Source: Gammaproteobacteria bacterium
GTDB lineage: Bacteria > Pseudomonadota > Gammaproteobacteria > Coxiellales > Coxiellaceae
Length of the DNA stretch: 64,000 bases
Assembly (NCBI GenBank): GCA_030425685.1
Contig: JAUIAD010000019.1
Location: forward strand, 1-64,000
Direction: 5' to 3'
The translations under genes were made by a program, and so were the position numbers. Shown here piece after piece: positions 6,863-16,155 of the stretch (its first letter is position 1; each line of letters opens with the position of its first letter). Below the pieces are notes generated by a model, which did no database searches, was not told the origin of the DNA, and saw only the letters and a program-made list of their open reading frames with translations.

Positions 6863-9019
6863 TCATTGCCGTTTGATAGTAGGCCGACGCTCCCGACACC
6901 AATAAGTAACGACCAAAGGCACCGCCAAAACAACTGCCAACAAAAACAACACCCACAAAGGCCAAGCAACCGGCTGATTCCACTTCTTACGCAGCGCTTT
7001 CCTTTTAACAACATCAACTTTCTCATATTTTAATGTATTATTGGCCATCGCATGCGGCTTAGTCTGCCGATTCCACTGATGCGTCAACGTAAAATCAATC
7101 GGGTGAAACCCCCAAATTAAGGGGCTATCCTTTTGTACCACCTTAACAAACTGACGAATAAGTTGTTGCCGCTCCTCCCCATTGGGTAAGTTTTTTATTT
7201 TTTCAAATAATTTATTGGCCACCGGATTATCATAGTTACTAGCATTCTCACCACCTTTTTTCACCTTCCCATTAGGCCCATACAACAAAAACAAAAAGTT
7301 CTCTGGATCAGGATAATCAGCCATCCACCCCCAAGAAAACATCTGCGCCTTACCACGTCTCACCTTATCACGAAAGCGATTATACAACGTCGCGCGAATA
7401 TTTAACTTAATCCCCAGCTTAGCAAACTGCTTACGAAACCAATTAAAACGCGCTTTATCATCAGGATTAGCAGAGGTAGCAACATCATAATTCAAAATCA
7501 ACGCCTGACCCGTCTTAGGATCTATACCACCAGGATACCCTGCTTCCGCCAATAATTTTTTAGCATCTTCTAACGAACGCCGCTTCGGCTTTCCTTCAAA
7601 CCAAGTATAAACATAAGGATTAACACCTTCAGCCCCACCCATATACCCAAAAATTCCCTGCGGAATCGGCCCTTGTGCAGGCTTTCCACGTCCATTAAGA
7701 AAAATAGAAATAAATTCCTCATAATCCAAAGCAATCGAAATAGCCTGACGCAACTTTTGTTTTCGCTCACCATAACCACCAACCACCGGATCCAACATAT
7801 TAAAACCAATATAAAAAATACTTGGTGTCACCGTTGTCTTTAAAGTAATACCCATTTGTTTCATTTGCTCAGTCAGATAAGGCTTACCATCCACACCTAA
7901 CTTAATCGCCTGATCAAAACTATCCGAACCAATCCCCGATTTATCATAATAGCCTTGCAAGAATTTATTCCACCGCGGAATACTCTCTCTTTCCAGCGAA
8001 AAAATAATCTTATCAATGAAAGGTAATTGATTTCCGGCATCCGCCAAATAGCCTTTTAAAGCATCATCAGACTCACCTGCTTGCGGATACTGCTCCCCAT
8101 GAAAATTTGGATTTTTCACCAATACCATTTGTTTATTAGGATTATTCTCCGTCATCATATAAGGCCCCGTGCCAATAGGGTACCAATCAAAGGTAATATT
8201 ATGCTCTTTCATGCCCGGCTGAGAATAAAAGGCATCAGCTTCCCAAGGAATGGGAACAAAGAAAGTCATCGCCAACCAATATTTAAATTGTGGATAAACA
8301 CCCTTTATTTTTATTTGTAAATGGTAAGGACCCACAACCTTAACGCCTTTTAACGCAAAATTTCTTAAATCTAAAAAGCCTTCACCAGGTTGTTTATCCA
8401 CTGCTTTTTGCAGATCCTTGCTTAAGGTTTTTAAACCAACAATATACTTACTCATTAAACCAAAAATAGGAGAGTTAGTTTTAGGCGAAGCAAGACGTTT
8501 TATTTGATAAACATAATCATGCGCCGTCATCTCGCGCGTGCCTGTTTTTTTAAAATCACCAATGGCATGAATATTTTCCAGCTGCTCCTCAGTCAAGTGT
8601 AGATACAGATAATGTCCATTTTTACCCTTGGCCAAAGCAGGGTGGGGCTGATAGAAGATTCCTTTTTTTAAATAAATATCATAAACGCTATAAGCAACCT
8701 TACTTGGCTTTACATTTTTAGCAAGTCGCCGACCCGATTTACTAAAGTAAGTCACTTTCGGTAACGAAACAGCCGTCAACGGTGTTAACACATACGGCCG
8801 CTTAAGATAATGATACTGCATCACCGGCTCATAAACTTGCGCAATAATCTGTATTTCGTCTGATGAATAAGCCCTGGCTGGGTCTAATGTTTTAGGTGAA
8901 TTGGAAAAGGCGGCATAACGAATATTTTCCTCTTTGTGCTGCTCGTGCGGATTATTCCACACCGCTGCCGCTGAGGTTATGCAGAAAAGCAAAGCAATAA
9001 AAAATGATATCCTTATCAT
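6863..9019 (-). CDS. Peptide-type ABC transporter solute-binding protein with C-terminal membrane anchor (YejA/DppA family)
   Basis: A 718-residue SBP_bac_5 family protein. Residues 1-19 (MIRISFFIALLFCITSAAA) form a signal peptide, then the family start NSPKTLDPARAY. It is longer than E. coli YejA (about 600). The last 41 residues contain a hydrophobic helix (PVAWPLWVLFLLAVVLAVPL) followed by a basic tail, so the protein is predicted to stay tethered to the inner membrane, which is unusual for a Gram-negative binding protein. A TATAAT on the minus strand at 9026-9031 would place transcription start near the ATG. It heads the transporter gene set ending at 1031 and is divergent from epmB. Confidence 0.88.
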   Translation of the reverse strand: MIRISFFIALLFCITSAAAVWNNPHEQHKEENIRYAAFSNSPKTLDPARAYSSDEIQIIAQVYEPVMQYHYLKRPYVLTPLTAVSLPKVTYFSKSGRRLAKNVKPSKVAYSVYDIYLKKGIFYQPHPALAKGKNGHYLYLHLTEEQLENIHAIGDFKKTGTREMTAHDYVYQIKRLASPKTNSPIFGLMSKYIVGLKTLSKDLQKAVDKQPGEGFLDLRNFALKGVKVVGPYHLQIKIKGVYPQFKYWLAMTFFVPIPWEADAFYSQPGMKEHNITFDWYPIGTGPYMMTENNPNKQMVLVKNPNFHGEQYPQAGESDDALKGYLADAGNQLPFIDKIIFSLERESIPRWNKFLQGYYDKSGIGSDSFDQAIKLGVDGKPYLTEQMKQMGITLKTTVTPSIFYIGFNMLDPVVGGYGERKQKLRQAISIALDYEEFISIFLNGRGKPAQGPIPQGIFGYMGGAEGVNPYVYTWFEGKPKRRSLEDAKKLLAEAGYPGGIDPKTGQALILNYDVATSANPDDKARFNWFRKQFAKLGIKLNIRATLYNRFRDKVRRGKAQMFSWGWMADYPDPENFLFLLYGPNGKVKKGGENASNYDNPVANKLFEKIKNLPNGEERQQLIRQFVKVVQKDSPLIWGFHPIDFTLTHQWNRQTKPHAMANNTLKYEKVDVVKRKALRKKWNQPVAWPLWVLFLLAVVLAVPLVVTYWCRERRPTIKRQ

Positions 9020-9135
9020 CTAGTTATTATATGCATTTCGCGCACAGACGCAAAGGAAAGCAAGCTTTTGCCCACCCTTTATACCAACGACAAAAACCTC
9101 CTTGCATATTCCACCAATTGATTTAAAATTGCTCG

Positions 9136-10122
9136 ATGAATACAACAACCACCACTCAAGCTAGCTGGCAGAAAATCCTTAGCCAAGCTATTAGCGATAT
9201 CGATCAGCTATGCCGACTGTTAAATATCAACCCCGACCTGTGCGAAAAACATACAAACTTTTCTTTGCGAGTGCCGATTCCCTTTATTAACCGCATGGAA
9301 AAAGGCAACATCAACGATCCTCTACTAAGACAAGTGCTACCAATCAATGCTGAAAATATCCTCACACCCGGCTTTTCAAACGACCCTCTAAACGAACTTA
9401 ACGCCAATAAGGTCCCAGGCCTACTGCATAAATACCACGGCCGCGTTTTATTAATGCCCAACCCCAGTTGTGCCGTTAATTGCCGTTACTGCTTTCGCCG
9501 CCATTTCCCCTACAAAGAAAACACCCCCGGACTAGAGGGCTGGCAACAAGCGCTCGATTATATTTCCCAAGACGATAGTATTGAGGAAGTTATTTTAAGC
9601 GGCGGTGACCCCCTAATGACAAAAGATCACCTTTTGACACAATTTATTAAACGTATCGAATCAATAGCGCATGTTAAATTCTGCCGCATTCACACTCGGC
9701 TCCCCATTGTTATTCCACAAAGAGTAACGCCAGAACTTTTAACCACACTTGCCAACAGCCGTCTAAAAGTGGTGATGGTTGTTCATTGTAATCATCCCAA
9801 CGAGATTGACGCTGCTGTTGCTGATGCTTTTGCTAAATTAAACCAGCATCAAATTACTTTACTCAACCAATCGGTGCTATTAAAAAATATTAATGATGAT
9901 ACCAATACATTAATGGCATTAAATAAGAAACTATTTCTACATGGCGTTATGCCATACTATTTACATCTTCCTGACCGCATACAAGGCACGGCACATTTTG
10001 ATGTTGAGGAAAAACTGGCGCTAGAATTATTAAACGTTCTGCGTGCAAAACTACCTGGTTATATGGTTCCAACACTGGTAAAAGAAATTGCCGGTGAGGC
10101 GAATAAGACTATTATTTGCTAA
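9136..10122 (+). CDS. epmB: EF-P beta-lysylation protein EpmB (lysine 2,3-aminomutase family)
   Basis: A 328-residue radical-SAM enzyme that converts (S)-alpha-lysine to (R)-beta-lysine for modification of elongation factor P. The cluster motif is PNPSCAVNCRYCFRRHFPY with Cys112, Cys116 and Cys119 binding the 4Fe-4S cluster, followed by LSGGDPLM for S-adenosylmethionine binding. The length (E. coli EpmB about 342) and lack of the extra C-terminal region of clostridial aminomutases favour EpmB. In many genomes epmB neighbours efp; neither efp nor epmA is in this window. The ATG at 9136 has no strong Shine-Dalgarno. Confidence 0.92.
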   Translation: MNTTTTTQASWQKILSQAISDIDQLCRLLNINPDLCEKHTNFSLRVPIPFINRMEKGNINDPLLRQVLPINAENILTPGFSNDPLNELNANKVPGLLHKYHGRVLLMPNPSCAVNCRYCFRRHFPYKENTPGLEGWQQALDYISQDDSIEEVILSGGDPLMTKDHLLTQFIKRIESIAHVKFCRIHTRLPIVIPQRVTPELLTTLANSRLKVVMVVHCNHPNEIDAAVADAFAKLNQHQITLLNQSVLLKNINDDTNTLMALNKKLFLHGVMPYYLHLPDRIQGTAHFDVEEKLALELLNVLRAKLPGYMVPTLVKEIAGEANKTIIC

Positions 10123-10146
10123 CATACGTGAACGCCATGAAAGGAT

Positions 10147-10171
10147 TTTACGCGAAAGATTAACCACACAT
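10147..10171. repeat. Short dispersed repeat fragment
   Basis: The sequence TTTTACGCGAAAGATTAACC followed by ACACA resembles 55961-55981 (TTTTACGCGGAAGATTGGCC) and shares GAAAGATTAACCACACA with 56026-56042. It is a relic of a dispersed intergenic repeat between epmB and the CaaX gene. Confidence 0.55.
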
Positions 10172-10244
10172 GGAATAACCACTCCATATGCTAAACTCTT
10201 ACCATGCGATCTTATCAACTTCGCGCGACACTCACTTCACTGGA

Positions 10245-10598
10245 CTATAGAATGACACAACTTCGTCTTCGCTCTTCAACTAAGGCGGCCGGCGCTTTAC
10301 CTCGACTGGGGACGCTGTTAGCTCTAGAACTTCTTTTAAACTCACCTTGTGTAGACGGCCTAACTTGACCTACTGGCGGGAAAAATGTGAAGTTCGCGCC
10401 AGCCTGAGCTTTTTTACTAGCGCTTTGCAAAGCCACATCATCAGAAAGCTGCAAGCTAACCTGATCGCTCCAACAAGCTTGATTGCAACGAGAAAAAGGT
10501 CCGTTGACAGAAGGCGGGTCAAAATCACCACCAACGAGCGCCGAATGTTTAACCGACCCCTTCCTTTTTATAACGATTAACAAAGGTTCATCTGGCAT
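10245..10598 (-). CDS. Small protein with C-terminal CaaX prenylation motif (CVIL); candidate secreted effector
   Basis: I do not recognise the family. The frame encodes 117 residues from the ATG at 10598 (an adjacent ATG at 10601 would be too close to the good Shine-Dalgarno AGGAGG). The body has no membrane segment or catalytic motif I can name. The C-terminus reads EERRRSCVIL then stop: a basic patch followed by Cys-Val-Ile-Leu, a textbook CaaX box whose final Leu favours geranylgeranylation. Bacteria have no CaaX prenyltransferases, but Legionella effectors such as AnkB use this motif to be lipidated by the host. It follows the PH-domain gene on the same strand after 41 bp. Function is unknown; the effector role is inference. 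Confidence 0.6.
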   Translation of the reverse strand: MPDEPLLIVIKRKGSVKHSALVGGDFDPPSVNGPFSRCNQACWSDQVSLQLSDDVALQSASKKAQAGANFTFFPPVGQVRPSTQGEFKRSSRANSVPSRGKAPAALVEERRRSCVIL

Positions 10599-10639
10599 CA
10601 TACCCTCCTAGTGGTGGTAGATCAGCTCAAGACATAACA

Positions 10640-11173
10640 TTACGGATCGATTGTCCGCCGATCTTCTTCCATTAAATGATCCATTTGTTGCTGAATCATT
10701 TGTCTAAATTGCGTGGGGTAAGGAATATCCATAAAATAATCCCGCGTTCCGCCAGTACCAATAACAACAATTGTGCCATAACCAAATAAACGTCCAGCAA
10801 TAGTTTGACTAATATTCACCGCCTCTAAACGACGGATAAAAAGCTCCAACACATTGCGCTGTACAAAGCCACGTTTCATCACAATACGCCGATTTGTTAT
10901 GCCATACTCGGAAGAGTTAAAAATAACAAACGCTTTACAAAAAGAATAAAGCGCAATCAGTACCGCAACAACACCGATCAACTGAGAAAAACTATAGCCG
11001 CGCAATAAACTAATATTTAAGTTATAGCTCGCTGTAAAAAATACTGGGCCAAACACCCACACTAACAACGCTAACACCATAATAACCATTGAGGGAACAA
11101 ATACAACCCAGTGGGGTTTAGAAATGAACACTATCTTCTCGCCCTTTAACAAACTACCTTCTATATACGCCAT
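10640..11173 (-). CDS. PH domain-containing membrane protein (YdbS/bPH_2-like)
   Basis: A 177-residue protein with two membrane helices (about 24-45 and 62-84) followed by a bacterial PH domain (bPH_2, formerly DUF304), recognisable by NRRIVMKRGFVQRNVLELFI and the later IPYPTQFRQMIQ. Such proteins are common and lack an assigned reaction; some are thought to organise membrane complexes. The ATG at 11173 is preceded by GAGGTACATAAT. The gene sits between parC and the CaaX gene on the same strand, with about 100 bp to parC. Confidence 0.8.
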   Translation of the reverse strand: MAYIEGSLLKGEKIVFISKPHWVVFVPSMVIMVLALLVWVFGPVFFTASYNLNISLLRGYSFSQLIGVVAVLIALYSFCKAFVIFNSSEYGITNRRIVMKRGFVQRNVLELFIRRLEAVNISQTIAGRLFGYGTIVVIGTGGTRDYFMDIPYPTQFRQMIQQQMDHLMEEDRRTIDP

Positions 11174-11272
11174 ATTATGTACCTCATTTTTGCGTAATTA
11201 TCTCTCGACTATTATTTCATCCTTGTTCATCTAAACTATCCTAAAAATATATTGTTATCCTGGAAAACGGCC

Positions 11273-13522
11273 TTACACCACAATCAAATTATCCACTCGC
11301 CGATAAGCCTTCGGCAATAAATTGCCGCGACGGCCTCGCTCACCATGAAAATTCGCTAAATCCTTTGTTTGAATTGTTAACTTTCGTTTTCCAGATAAAA
11401 CCGTCAAGGCATTTTCTTCATTTAGCACCGCCATTGCGACGCAATATTCTTCACGCTCAGCAACTTTCGCGCTAGGAATGCTAAGAATTTTATTGCCCTT
11501 ACCTTTTGACAACTCCGGCAAATCAGCAATAGGAAAGATCAACATACGGCCTTCGTTGCTTACCGCTGCCAGAAACTGTGACTCTACATCCGTCACACGC
11601 TGTGGTGTTAATGCTAAAGAACCTTTAGGGCATTTTAAAATGGACTTACCACTGCGGTTTTTGCAATATAAATTCCCTAACTTGGTAATAAAACCATAAC
11701 CTGCATCCGACGCTAATAAATACAGATCTTCATCATCGCCCATTAAAATCGCTGGGAAGATCACCCCAGGCGCCGGTTTTAGTCTTTTCGTCAACGGATC
11801 ACCCTGACCACGCGCCGAGGGTAGGGTATGCGCTTGAATGCTGTAACTCTTTCCTGCCGTATCAAGCAGATGTACATTCTCATTACTACGACCATTCACC
11901 TGCATTAAAAAACCATCGCCCGAGCGGTAATTTAAGGCATCACCATTGATCTCATGCCCCTTCGCCGAGCGTATCCACCCTTTTTGCGACAAAATGACGG
12001 TCACCGGTTCTGACGGCAACATATCTTGCTCGCGCATCGCTTGCGCTTCGGCACGTTCAACAATGGGTGAGTTACGCTCATCGCCATACTGTTTTCTTAC
12101 CGCTGTCAGCTCTTTTTTAATTAATGTTTTTAGGCGACTCTTTGAGCCTAAGATACCTTCAACTTCATCACGTTCTTCTGATAGTTTTTTCTGCTCATCA
12201 CGTATTTTAGTTTCTTCCAGTTTTGCTAACTGGCGTAATTTAATTTCTAAAATCGCCTCAGCCTGTTTATCACTGAGTTTAAATTTTTTCATTAAAACAG
12301 GCTTGGGCTTATCCTCACTGCGGATAATCGCAATGATTTCATCGAGATTAAGAAAAGCAATAATTAAGCCTTCTAAAATATGTAAGCGCGATAGAATCTG
12401 TTCTAAACGAAATTCCAAGCGGCGACGCACCGTTTGCATACGAAATTCTAACCACTCGGTGAGAATGGTTAATAAGTTTTTAACTTTCGGGCGGCCATCT
12501 AAACCAATTAAATTTAAATTCACACGGTAACTGCGCTCCAAATCAGTGGTCGCAAATAAGTGAGTCATTAATTCATGAATATCGACACGATTAGAACGCG
12601 GGGTAATAACAAAACGCACCGGATTTTCATGATCTGATTCATCACGCAAATCACTCACCATCGGTAATTTCTTCGCTAACATCTGTGCGGCTACTTGCTC
12701 TAAGACTTTATTACCCGATACTTGATGCGGCAGGGCAGTGATCACGACCTCGCCATCTTCTTTATGATAAACCGCACGCATACGGATGCTGCCATTTCCC
12801 GATTTGTACAACGCTTTAATATCTTTTTCCGGTGTAATAATTTCGGCGTTAGTGGGATAATCTGGCCCTTTTACGATTTTACAAATTTCGGCTAACGTTG
12901 CTTTGGGGTGATTTAACAAGTGCACACAAGCGTCAACCACTTCCGATAAATTATGCGGTGGAATATCCGTTGCCATACCAACCGCGATACCAGAAGCACC
13001 ATTTAACAATACATTCGGTAATTGCGCTGGCAAAATAGCCGGTTCATTTAAGGTGCCATCAAAATTAGGAATCCAATCGACCGTGCCCTGTTGTAACTCG
13101 CTTAATAGTGCTTGTGCGTAAGGGGATAAACGCGCTTCGGTATAACGCATCGCGGCAAAAGATTTAGGATCATCGGGACTACCCCAGTTTCCTTGGCCAT
13201 CAACAAAGGGATAGCGATAAGAAAATGACTGCGCCATTAACACCATGGCTTCATAACACGCTGTGTCACCGTGCGGGTGAAACTTACCTAGAACATCACC
13301 GATAGTACGCGCTGATTTTTTAAATTTTGCCGTCGACTTTAAACCCAGTTCCGACATCGCATAGATAATGCGACGTTGCACAGGCTTAAGTCCATCACCG
13401 ATATGCGGTAGTGCGCGGTCGAGAATAACGTACATGGAATAATCCAAGTACGCCTTTTCGGTAAATTCGCTAATCGGTAGCCGTTCAACATCCGCTAACG
13501 TGCTTGCTTGCTTTTTTGTCAT
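11273..13522 (-). CDS. parC: DNA topoisomerase IV subunit A
   Basis: A 749-residue type IIA topoisomerase subunit that, with ParE, decatenates daughter chromosomes. The N-terminal region includes [17 protein letters not shown] (44-60), [13 protein letters not shown] (81-93) and the catalytic tyrosine Tyr127 in RYTEARLS. Length and the C-terminal beta-pinwheel match ParC (E. coli 752) rather than GyrA, and no GyrA box (QRRGGKG) is seen. The residue equivalent to E. coli Ser80 in the quinolone-binding region is Thr87, while the Glu84 equivalent (Glu91) is kept. parE is not adjacent. The start MTKKQAS at 13522 fits the family. Confidence 0.96.
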   Translation of the reverse strand: MTKKQASTLADVERLPISEFTEKAYLDYSMYVILDRALPHIGDGLKPVQRRIIYAMSELGLKSTAKFKKSARTIGDVLGKFHPHGDTACYEAMVLMAQSFSYRYPFVDGQGNWGSPDDPKSFAAMRYTEARLSPYAQALLSELQQGTVDWIPNFDGTLNEPAILPAQLPNVLLNGASGIAVGMATDIPPHNLSEVVDACVHLLNHPKATLAEICKIVKGPDYPTNAEIITPEKDIKALYKSGNGSIRMRAVYHKEDGEVVITALPHQVSGNKVLEQVAAQMLAKKLPMVSDLRDESDHENPVRFVITPRSNRVDIHELMTHLFATTDLERSYRVNLNLIGLDGRPKVKNLLTILTEWLEFRMQTVRRRLEFRLEQILSRLHILEGLIIAFLNLDEIIAIIRSEDKPKPVLMKKFKLSDKQAEAILEIKLRQLAKLEETKIRDEQKKLSEERDEVEGILGSKSRLKTLIKKELTAVRKQYGDERNSPIVERAEAQAMREQDMLPSEPVTVILSQKGWIRSAKGHEINGDALNYRSGDGFLMQVNGRSNENVHLLDTAGKSYSIQAHTLPSARGQGDPLTKRLKPAPGVIFPAILMGDDEDLYLLASDAGYGFITKLGNLYCKNRSGKSILKCPKGSLALTPQRVTDVESQFLAAVSNEGRMLIFPIADLPELSKGKGNKILSIPSAKVAEREEYCVAMAVLNEENALTVLSGKRKLTIQTKDLANFHGERGRRGNLLPKAYRRVDNLIVV

Positions 13523-13618
13523 ACTTGCTTACCCTTAAAATCACCACAACCACTTTCCTAAGTGGTGTCTTTAATCTTATCGTGACAGAATTTAATCTGC
13601 CTAAAAAATATTCTGATA

Positions 13619-13957
13619 TCAGACCATCTCAGCTTCCAAAACGTCTAGCTCTAGCTTCTCACGTCGACGCCCTCGTTGTCGATTAGAAGCTTCTGGTACT
13701 GTCCAATCATTAACATTAACACGCTGACGCGGTTTGAGCACACGCGACACCTCTTCCAGGCTGTCCAAGGCAGCGCAAAGTTTGATAAAACGTTCCAAGG
13801 AAATCTGCCCACTGCGTTCAAAGTGTTTCAATGTATAAACATTTATCCCCGCGCGCTCAGCCAATTCTTCCCGCGACCACCCCTGCTGCAAACGCATCAT
13901 TCTGATTCGATTGGCAAAAGTAAGTAAGACCTCATTCGCGCTCATTGATTCAGACAT
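13619..13957 (-). CDS. XRE-family helix-turn-helix regulator
   Basis: A 112-residue protein with a Cro/C1-type helix-turn-helix near its N-terminus (IRMMRLQQGWSREELAERAG, about 17-36, then INVYTLKHFERSGQISLERF). The C-terminal tail is basic and unstructured (RQRGRRREK). I set the start at 13957 because AGGGAG lies about 8 bases upstream; the open frame runs back to 14113, but that part is made of the REPIN repeat and is not coding. Single-domain regulators of this kind often act on nearby toxin or mobile genes, but no partner is evident. It lies about 100 bp upstream of parC on the same strand. Confidence 0.75.
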   Translation of the reverse strand: MSESMSANEVLLTFANRIRMMRLQQGWSREELAERAGINVYTLKHFERSGQISLERFIKLCAALDSLEEVSRVLKPRQRVNVNDWTVPEASNRQRGRRREKLELDVLEAEMV

Positions 13958-14056
13958 CCTGTCATCTCCCTTTAGCGTTGATACCCTTAAGACAATATAG
14001 TAACCAATAATACAGGGTGAATAAAGCGCCGTCATCCCGCGATCAGCATTGTTAAC

Positions 14057-14158
14057 GTAGGGGCGCAGCATGCTGCGCCCGTAAACATCTGCGGCACCGA
14101 CTACCATAACCATTCACGCACAATCGGGCACAGCATGCTGTGCCCCTACGGGTTCTAT
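14057..14158. repeat. Solitary REPIN (inverted REP pair)
   Basis: The segment is the reverse complement of one unit of the 471-1010 array: GTAGGGGCGCAGCATGCTGC, an intervening 50 bp, then the GGGCACAGCATGCTGTGCCC palindrome ending CCTAC. It lies between the XRE regulator and dusB. The nearby 14159-14269 stretch shows no gene and should hold the dusB promoter. Confidence 0.85.
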
Positions 14159-14269
14159 CAAGCCGTAGTATGATGGTGCTAGAGTCCTGGGGTGATGATG
14201 CTGGTGTTTGGGACCAACAACTTTTCTAAAAATATTGCATTATCCCCACTATTGACTTAAAGTTGTGCA

Positions 14270-15235
14270 ATGTTAACTATCGGCAAATATAAACTCCCCA
14301 ACCGCGTTATCCTCGCCCCCATGGCAGGCGTAACCGACCGTCCTTTTCGCGAATTATGCCGTCAATTTGACGCCGGCCTAGTTGTATCAGAAATGGTCAG
14401 CAGCAACCCCGCTTTACGCAACAGTCAAAAAACCAAACTACGCTTAAGCCACCACAATGAACCCGCTCCACGCAGCGTACAAATTGCCGGCGGTGATCCA
14501 GACATTATGGCAGAAGGCGCTCGCTTTAATGTCGACAATGGTGCCGAGATTATTGATATCAATATGGGCTGCCCCGCCAAAAAAGTCTGCAAAAAAGCCG
14601 CTGGTTCTGCATTGTTAAAAGACGAGGACCTGGTAAAACACATACTCGACGCCGTCGTCAATACCGTTTCCGTGCCGGTAACATTAAAAATTCGCACCGG
14701 CTGGGATCGAGACAATAAAAATGGCGTTAACATTGCCCGCATTGCTGAACAAGCTGGTATTACCGCTCTTGCCGTACACGGGCGCACACGTGCAGATAAA
14801 TATTTAGGCGAAGCGGAATACGACACCATTGCCGCCATCAAACAATCAGTCTCCATGCCTGTATTTGCCAATGGCGATGTCAACTCACCCGAACAAGCCA
14901 AATTTGTTTTGGACTACACCGGCGCCGATGCCGTTATGATCGGTCGCGCTGCCCAAGGTCGACCGTGGATTTTCCGTGAAATTAACCATTATCTAGAAAC
15001 TGGTGAGAAGCTACCTGAACCCTCGCAGGATGAAATTAAACACACTTTATTATCCCACCTTGAAAAACTCTATCACTTTTATGGTGAATTTATGGGCCTA
15101 CGTATTGCCCGTAAACACGTAGGCTGGTATCTCAAAACGCAAAAGCATGCGCTGGAATTTCGACGAACATTTAACGCCTTAGAAAGCGCGAGACAACAAG
15201 TAGAAGAAATTTCTCGCTACTTTGAAAAAGATTAA
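14270..15235 (+). CDS. dusB: tRNA-dihydrouridine synthase B
   Basis: A 321-residue FMN-dependent enzyme that reduces uridine to dihydrouridine in the tRNA D-loop. Family marks are the flavin-site start APMAGVTDRPFRELC (16-30), NMGCPAKKVC with the catalytic Cys101, LKIRTGWDRDN and the phosphate-binding MIGRAAQGRPWIF. The opening MLTIGKYKLPNRV is typical of DusB rather than DusA or DusC. In enterobacteria dusB is followed by fis; here the next gene is coq7, so the fis linkage is missing. The ATG at 14270 has no strong Shine-Dalgarno (CAATG after AGTTG). Confidence 0.93.
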   Translation: MLTIGKYKLPNRVILAPMAGVTDRPFRELCRQFDAGLVVSEMVSSNPALRNSQKTKLRLSHHNEPAPRSVQIAGGDPDIMAEGARFNVDNGAEIIDINMGCPAKKVCKKAAGSALLKDEDLVKHILDAVVNTVSVPVTLKIRTGWDRDNKNGVNIARIAEQAGITALAVHGRTRADKYLGEAEYDTIAAIKQSVSMPVFANGDVNSPEQAKFVLDYTGADAVMIGRAAQGRPWIFREINHYLETGEKLPEPSQDEIKHTLLSHLEKLYHFYGEFMGLRIARKHVGWYLKTQKHALEFRRTFNALESARQQVEEISRYFEKD

Positions 15236-15317
15236 ACAATAAACACCCCTTTTCGCAAACTCATGACAGCAAGTTCCCATAGATTTTGCAAAGCTTGTAC
15301 GGTAGTATCGAGGCATT

Positions 15318-15965
15318 ATGACAACGCCAAAACGACATTACAGCATCCTCGATAATATTATTATGCAGATCGATAACTGCTTAGCAGCTGTGGTGCGCGA
15401 ACCGACCAGTCAACGCGATTACCCCGCTAAAGATGATCCTGACAACGAATTAACAGCGGCGCAAAAAAAACAATCAGCGGGTTTTATGCGCGTTAACTAC
15501 AGCGGCGAAGTCTGTGCCCAAGCGCTTTATAACGCCCAAGCCTTAATGGCACGTGATGAAAAAACGCGCGAAACACTACTACATTGCGGTGAAGAAGAAA
15601 CTGACCATCTTGCCTGGTGCAACCAACGCTTAAAAGAACTCAATAGCCACCGCAGCTACCTCAATATTTTTTGGTATTGGAACTCTTTTTTTATTGGCCT
15701 CACTGCCGGCATGGCGGGTGATAAATGGAGTTTAGGTTTTGTCGAAGAAACCGAAATCCAAGTCGGCAAACATCTACAAGGCCATCTGGAAAAACTAGAC
15801 CAGAACGATATCAAAACACGCAGCGTTATTAAACAAATGGAACTCGATGAAGCCAAACACGCCGAAACAGCTGCCACCAATGGCGCCGAGTCACTACCAA
15901 CACCCATTAAAAAATTAATGGGACTACACGCCAAGGTAATGACAACGCTAGCCTACTGGATCTAA
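15318..15965 (+). CDS. coq7: Ubiquinone biosynthesis hydroxylase Coq7 (2-polyprenyl-3-methyl-6-methoxy-1,4-benzoquinone monooxygenase)
   Basis: A 215-residue di-iron carboxylate protein that hydroxylates demethoxyubiquinone, the step done by UbiF in E. coli. Iron ligands are visible: Glu64 in NYSGEVCAQ, Glu94 and His97 in EEETDH, and the second repeat VEETEIQVGKH and MELDEAKHAETA. An internal hydrophobic segment around FFIGLTAGMAG suits membrane association. Presence of coq7 in place of ubiF is common in Legionella, Coxiella and Pseudomonas. It lies 82 bp downstream of dusB on the same strand. Confidence 0.93.
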   Translation: MTTPKRHYSILDNIIMQIDNCLAAVVREPTSQRDYPAKDDPDNELTAAQKKQSAGFMRVNYSGEVCAQALYNAQALMARDEKTRETLLHCGEEETDHLAWCNQRLKELNSHRSYLNIFWYWNSFFIGLTAGMAGDKWSLGFVEETEIQVGKHLQGHLEKLDQNDIKTRSVIKQMELDEAKHAETAATNGAESLPTPIKKLMGLHAKVMTTLAYWI

Positions 15966-16010
15966 AAAAACGCGTGACAATTCACATCCAATATACCTAT
16001 TAAAAACTGA

Positions 16011-16060
16011 GATTCTGTTAAGCACCAAGCCAGCCCTTTATTACGCGGCGGGCGCTACGA
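16011..16060. repeat. 50-bp dispersed repeat, copy 1
   Basis: The segment beginning GATTCTGTTAAGCACCAAGC and ending in TTATTACGCGGCGGGCGCTA is matched in reverse complement by 39797-39846, with the 17 bases TTATTACGCGGCGGGCG identical and most of the rest conserved. It lies between coq7 and rpe. Confidence 0.7.
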
Positions 16061-16095
16061 AACGACGACCGCCGCGAAAAAACAGGTACAGCAAC

Positions 16096-16125
16096 GTAGG
16101 GGCGCAGCATGCTGCGCCCGCAAAC
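16096..16125. repeat. Single REP palindrome
   Basis: GTAG followed by GGGCGCAGCATGCTGCGCCC and CGCAAAC is one half of the REPIN unit found at 471-1010. It sits in the gap between the convergent genes coq7 and rpe, a typical REP location. Confidence 0.85.
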
Positions 16126-16155
16126 CATGAAAGAATAAATAACTAGACACAAGCA

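Noticed and set aside
11946-12530. 194-codon plus-strand frame opposite parC
   Set aside because: Long antisense shadow of a strongly conserved gene; Ser/Arg-rich composition without domain.
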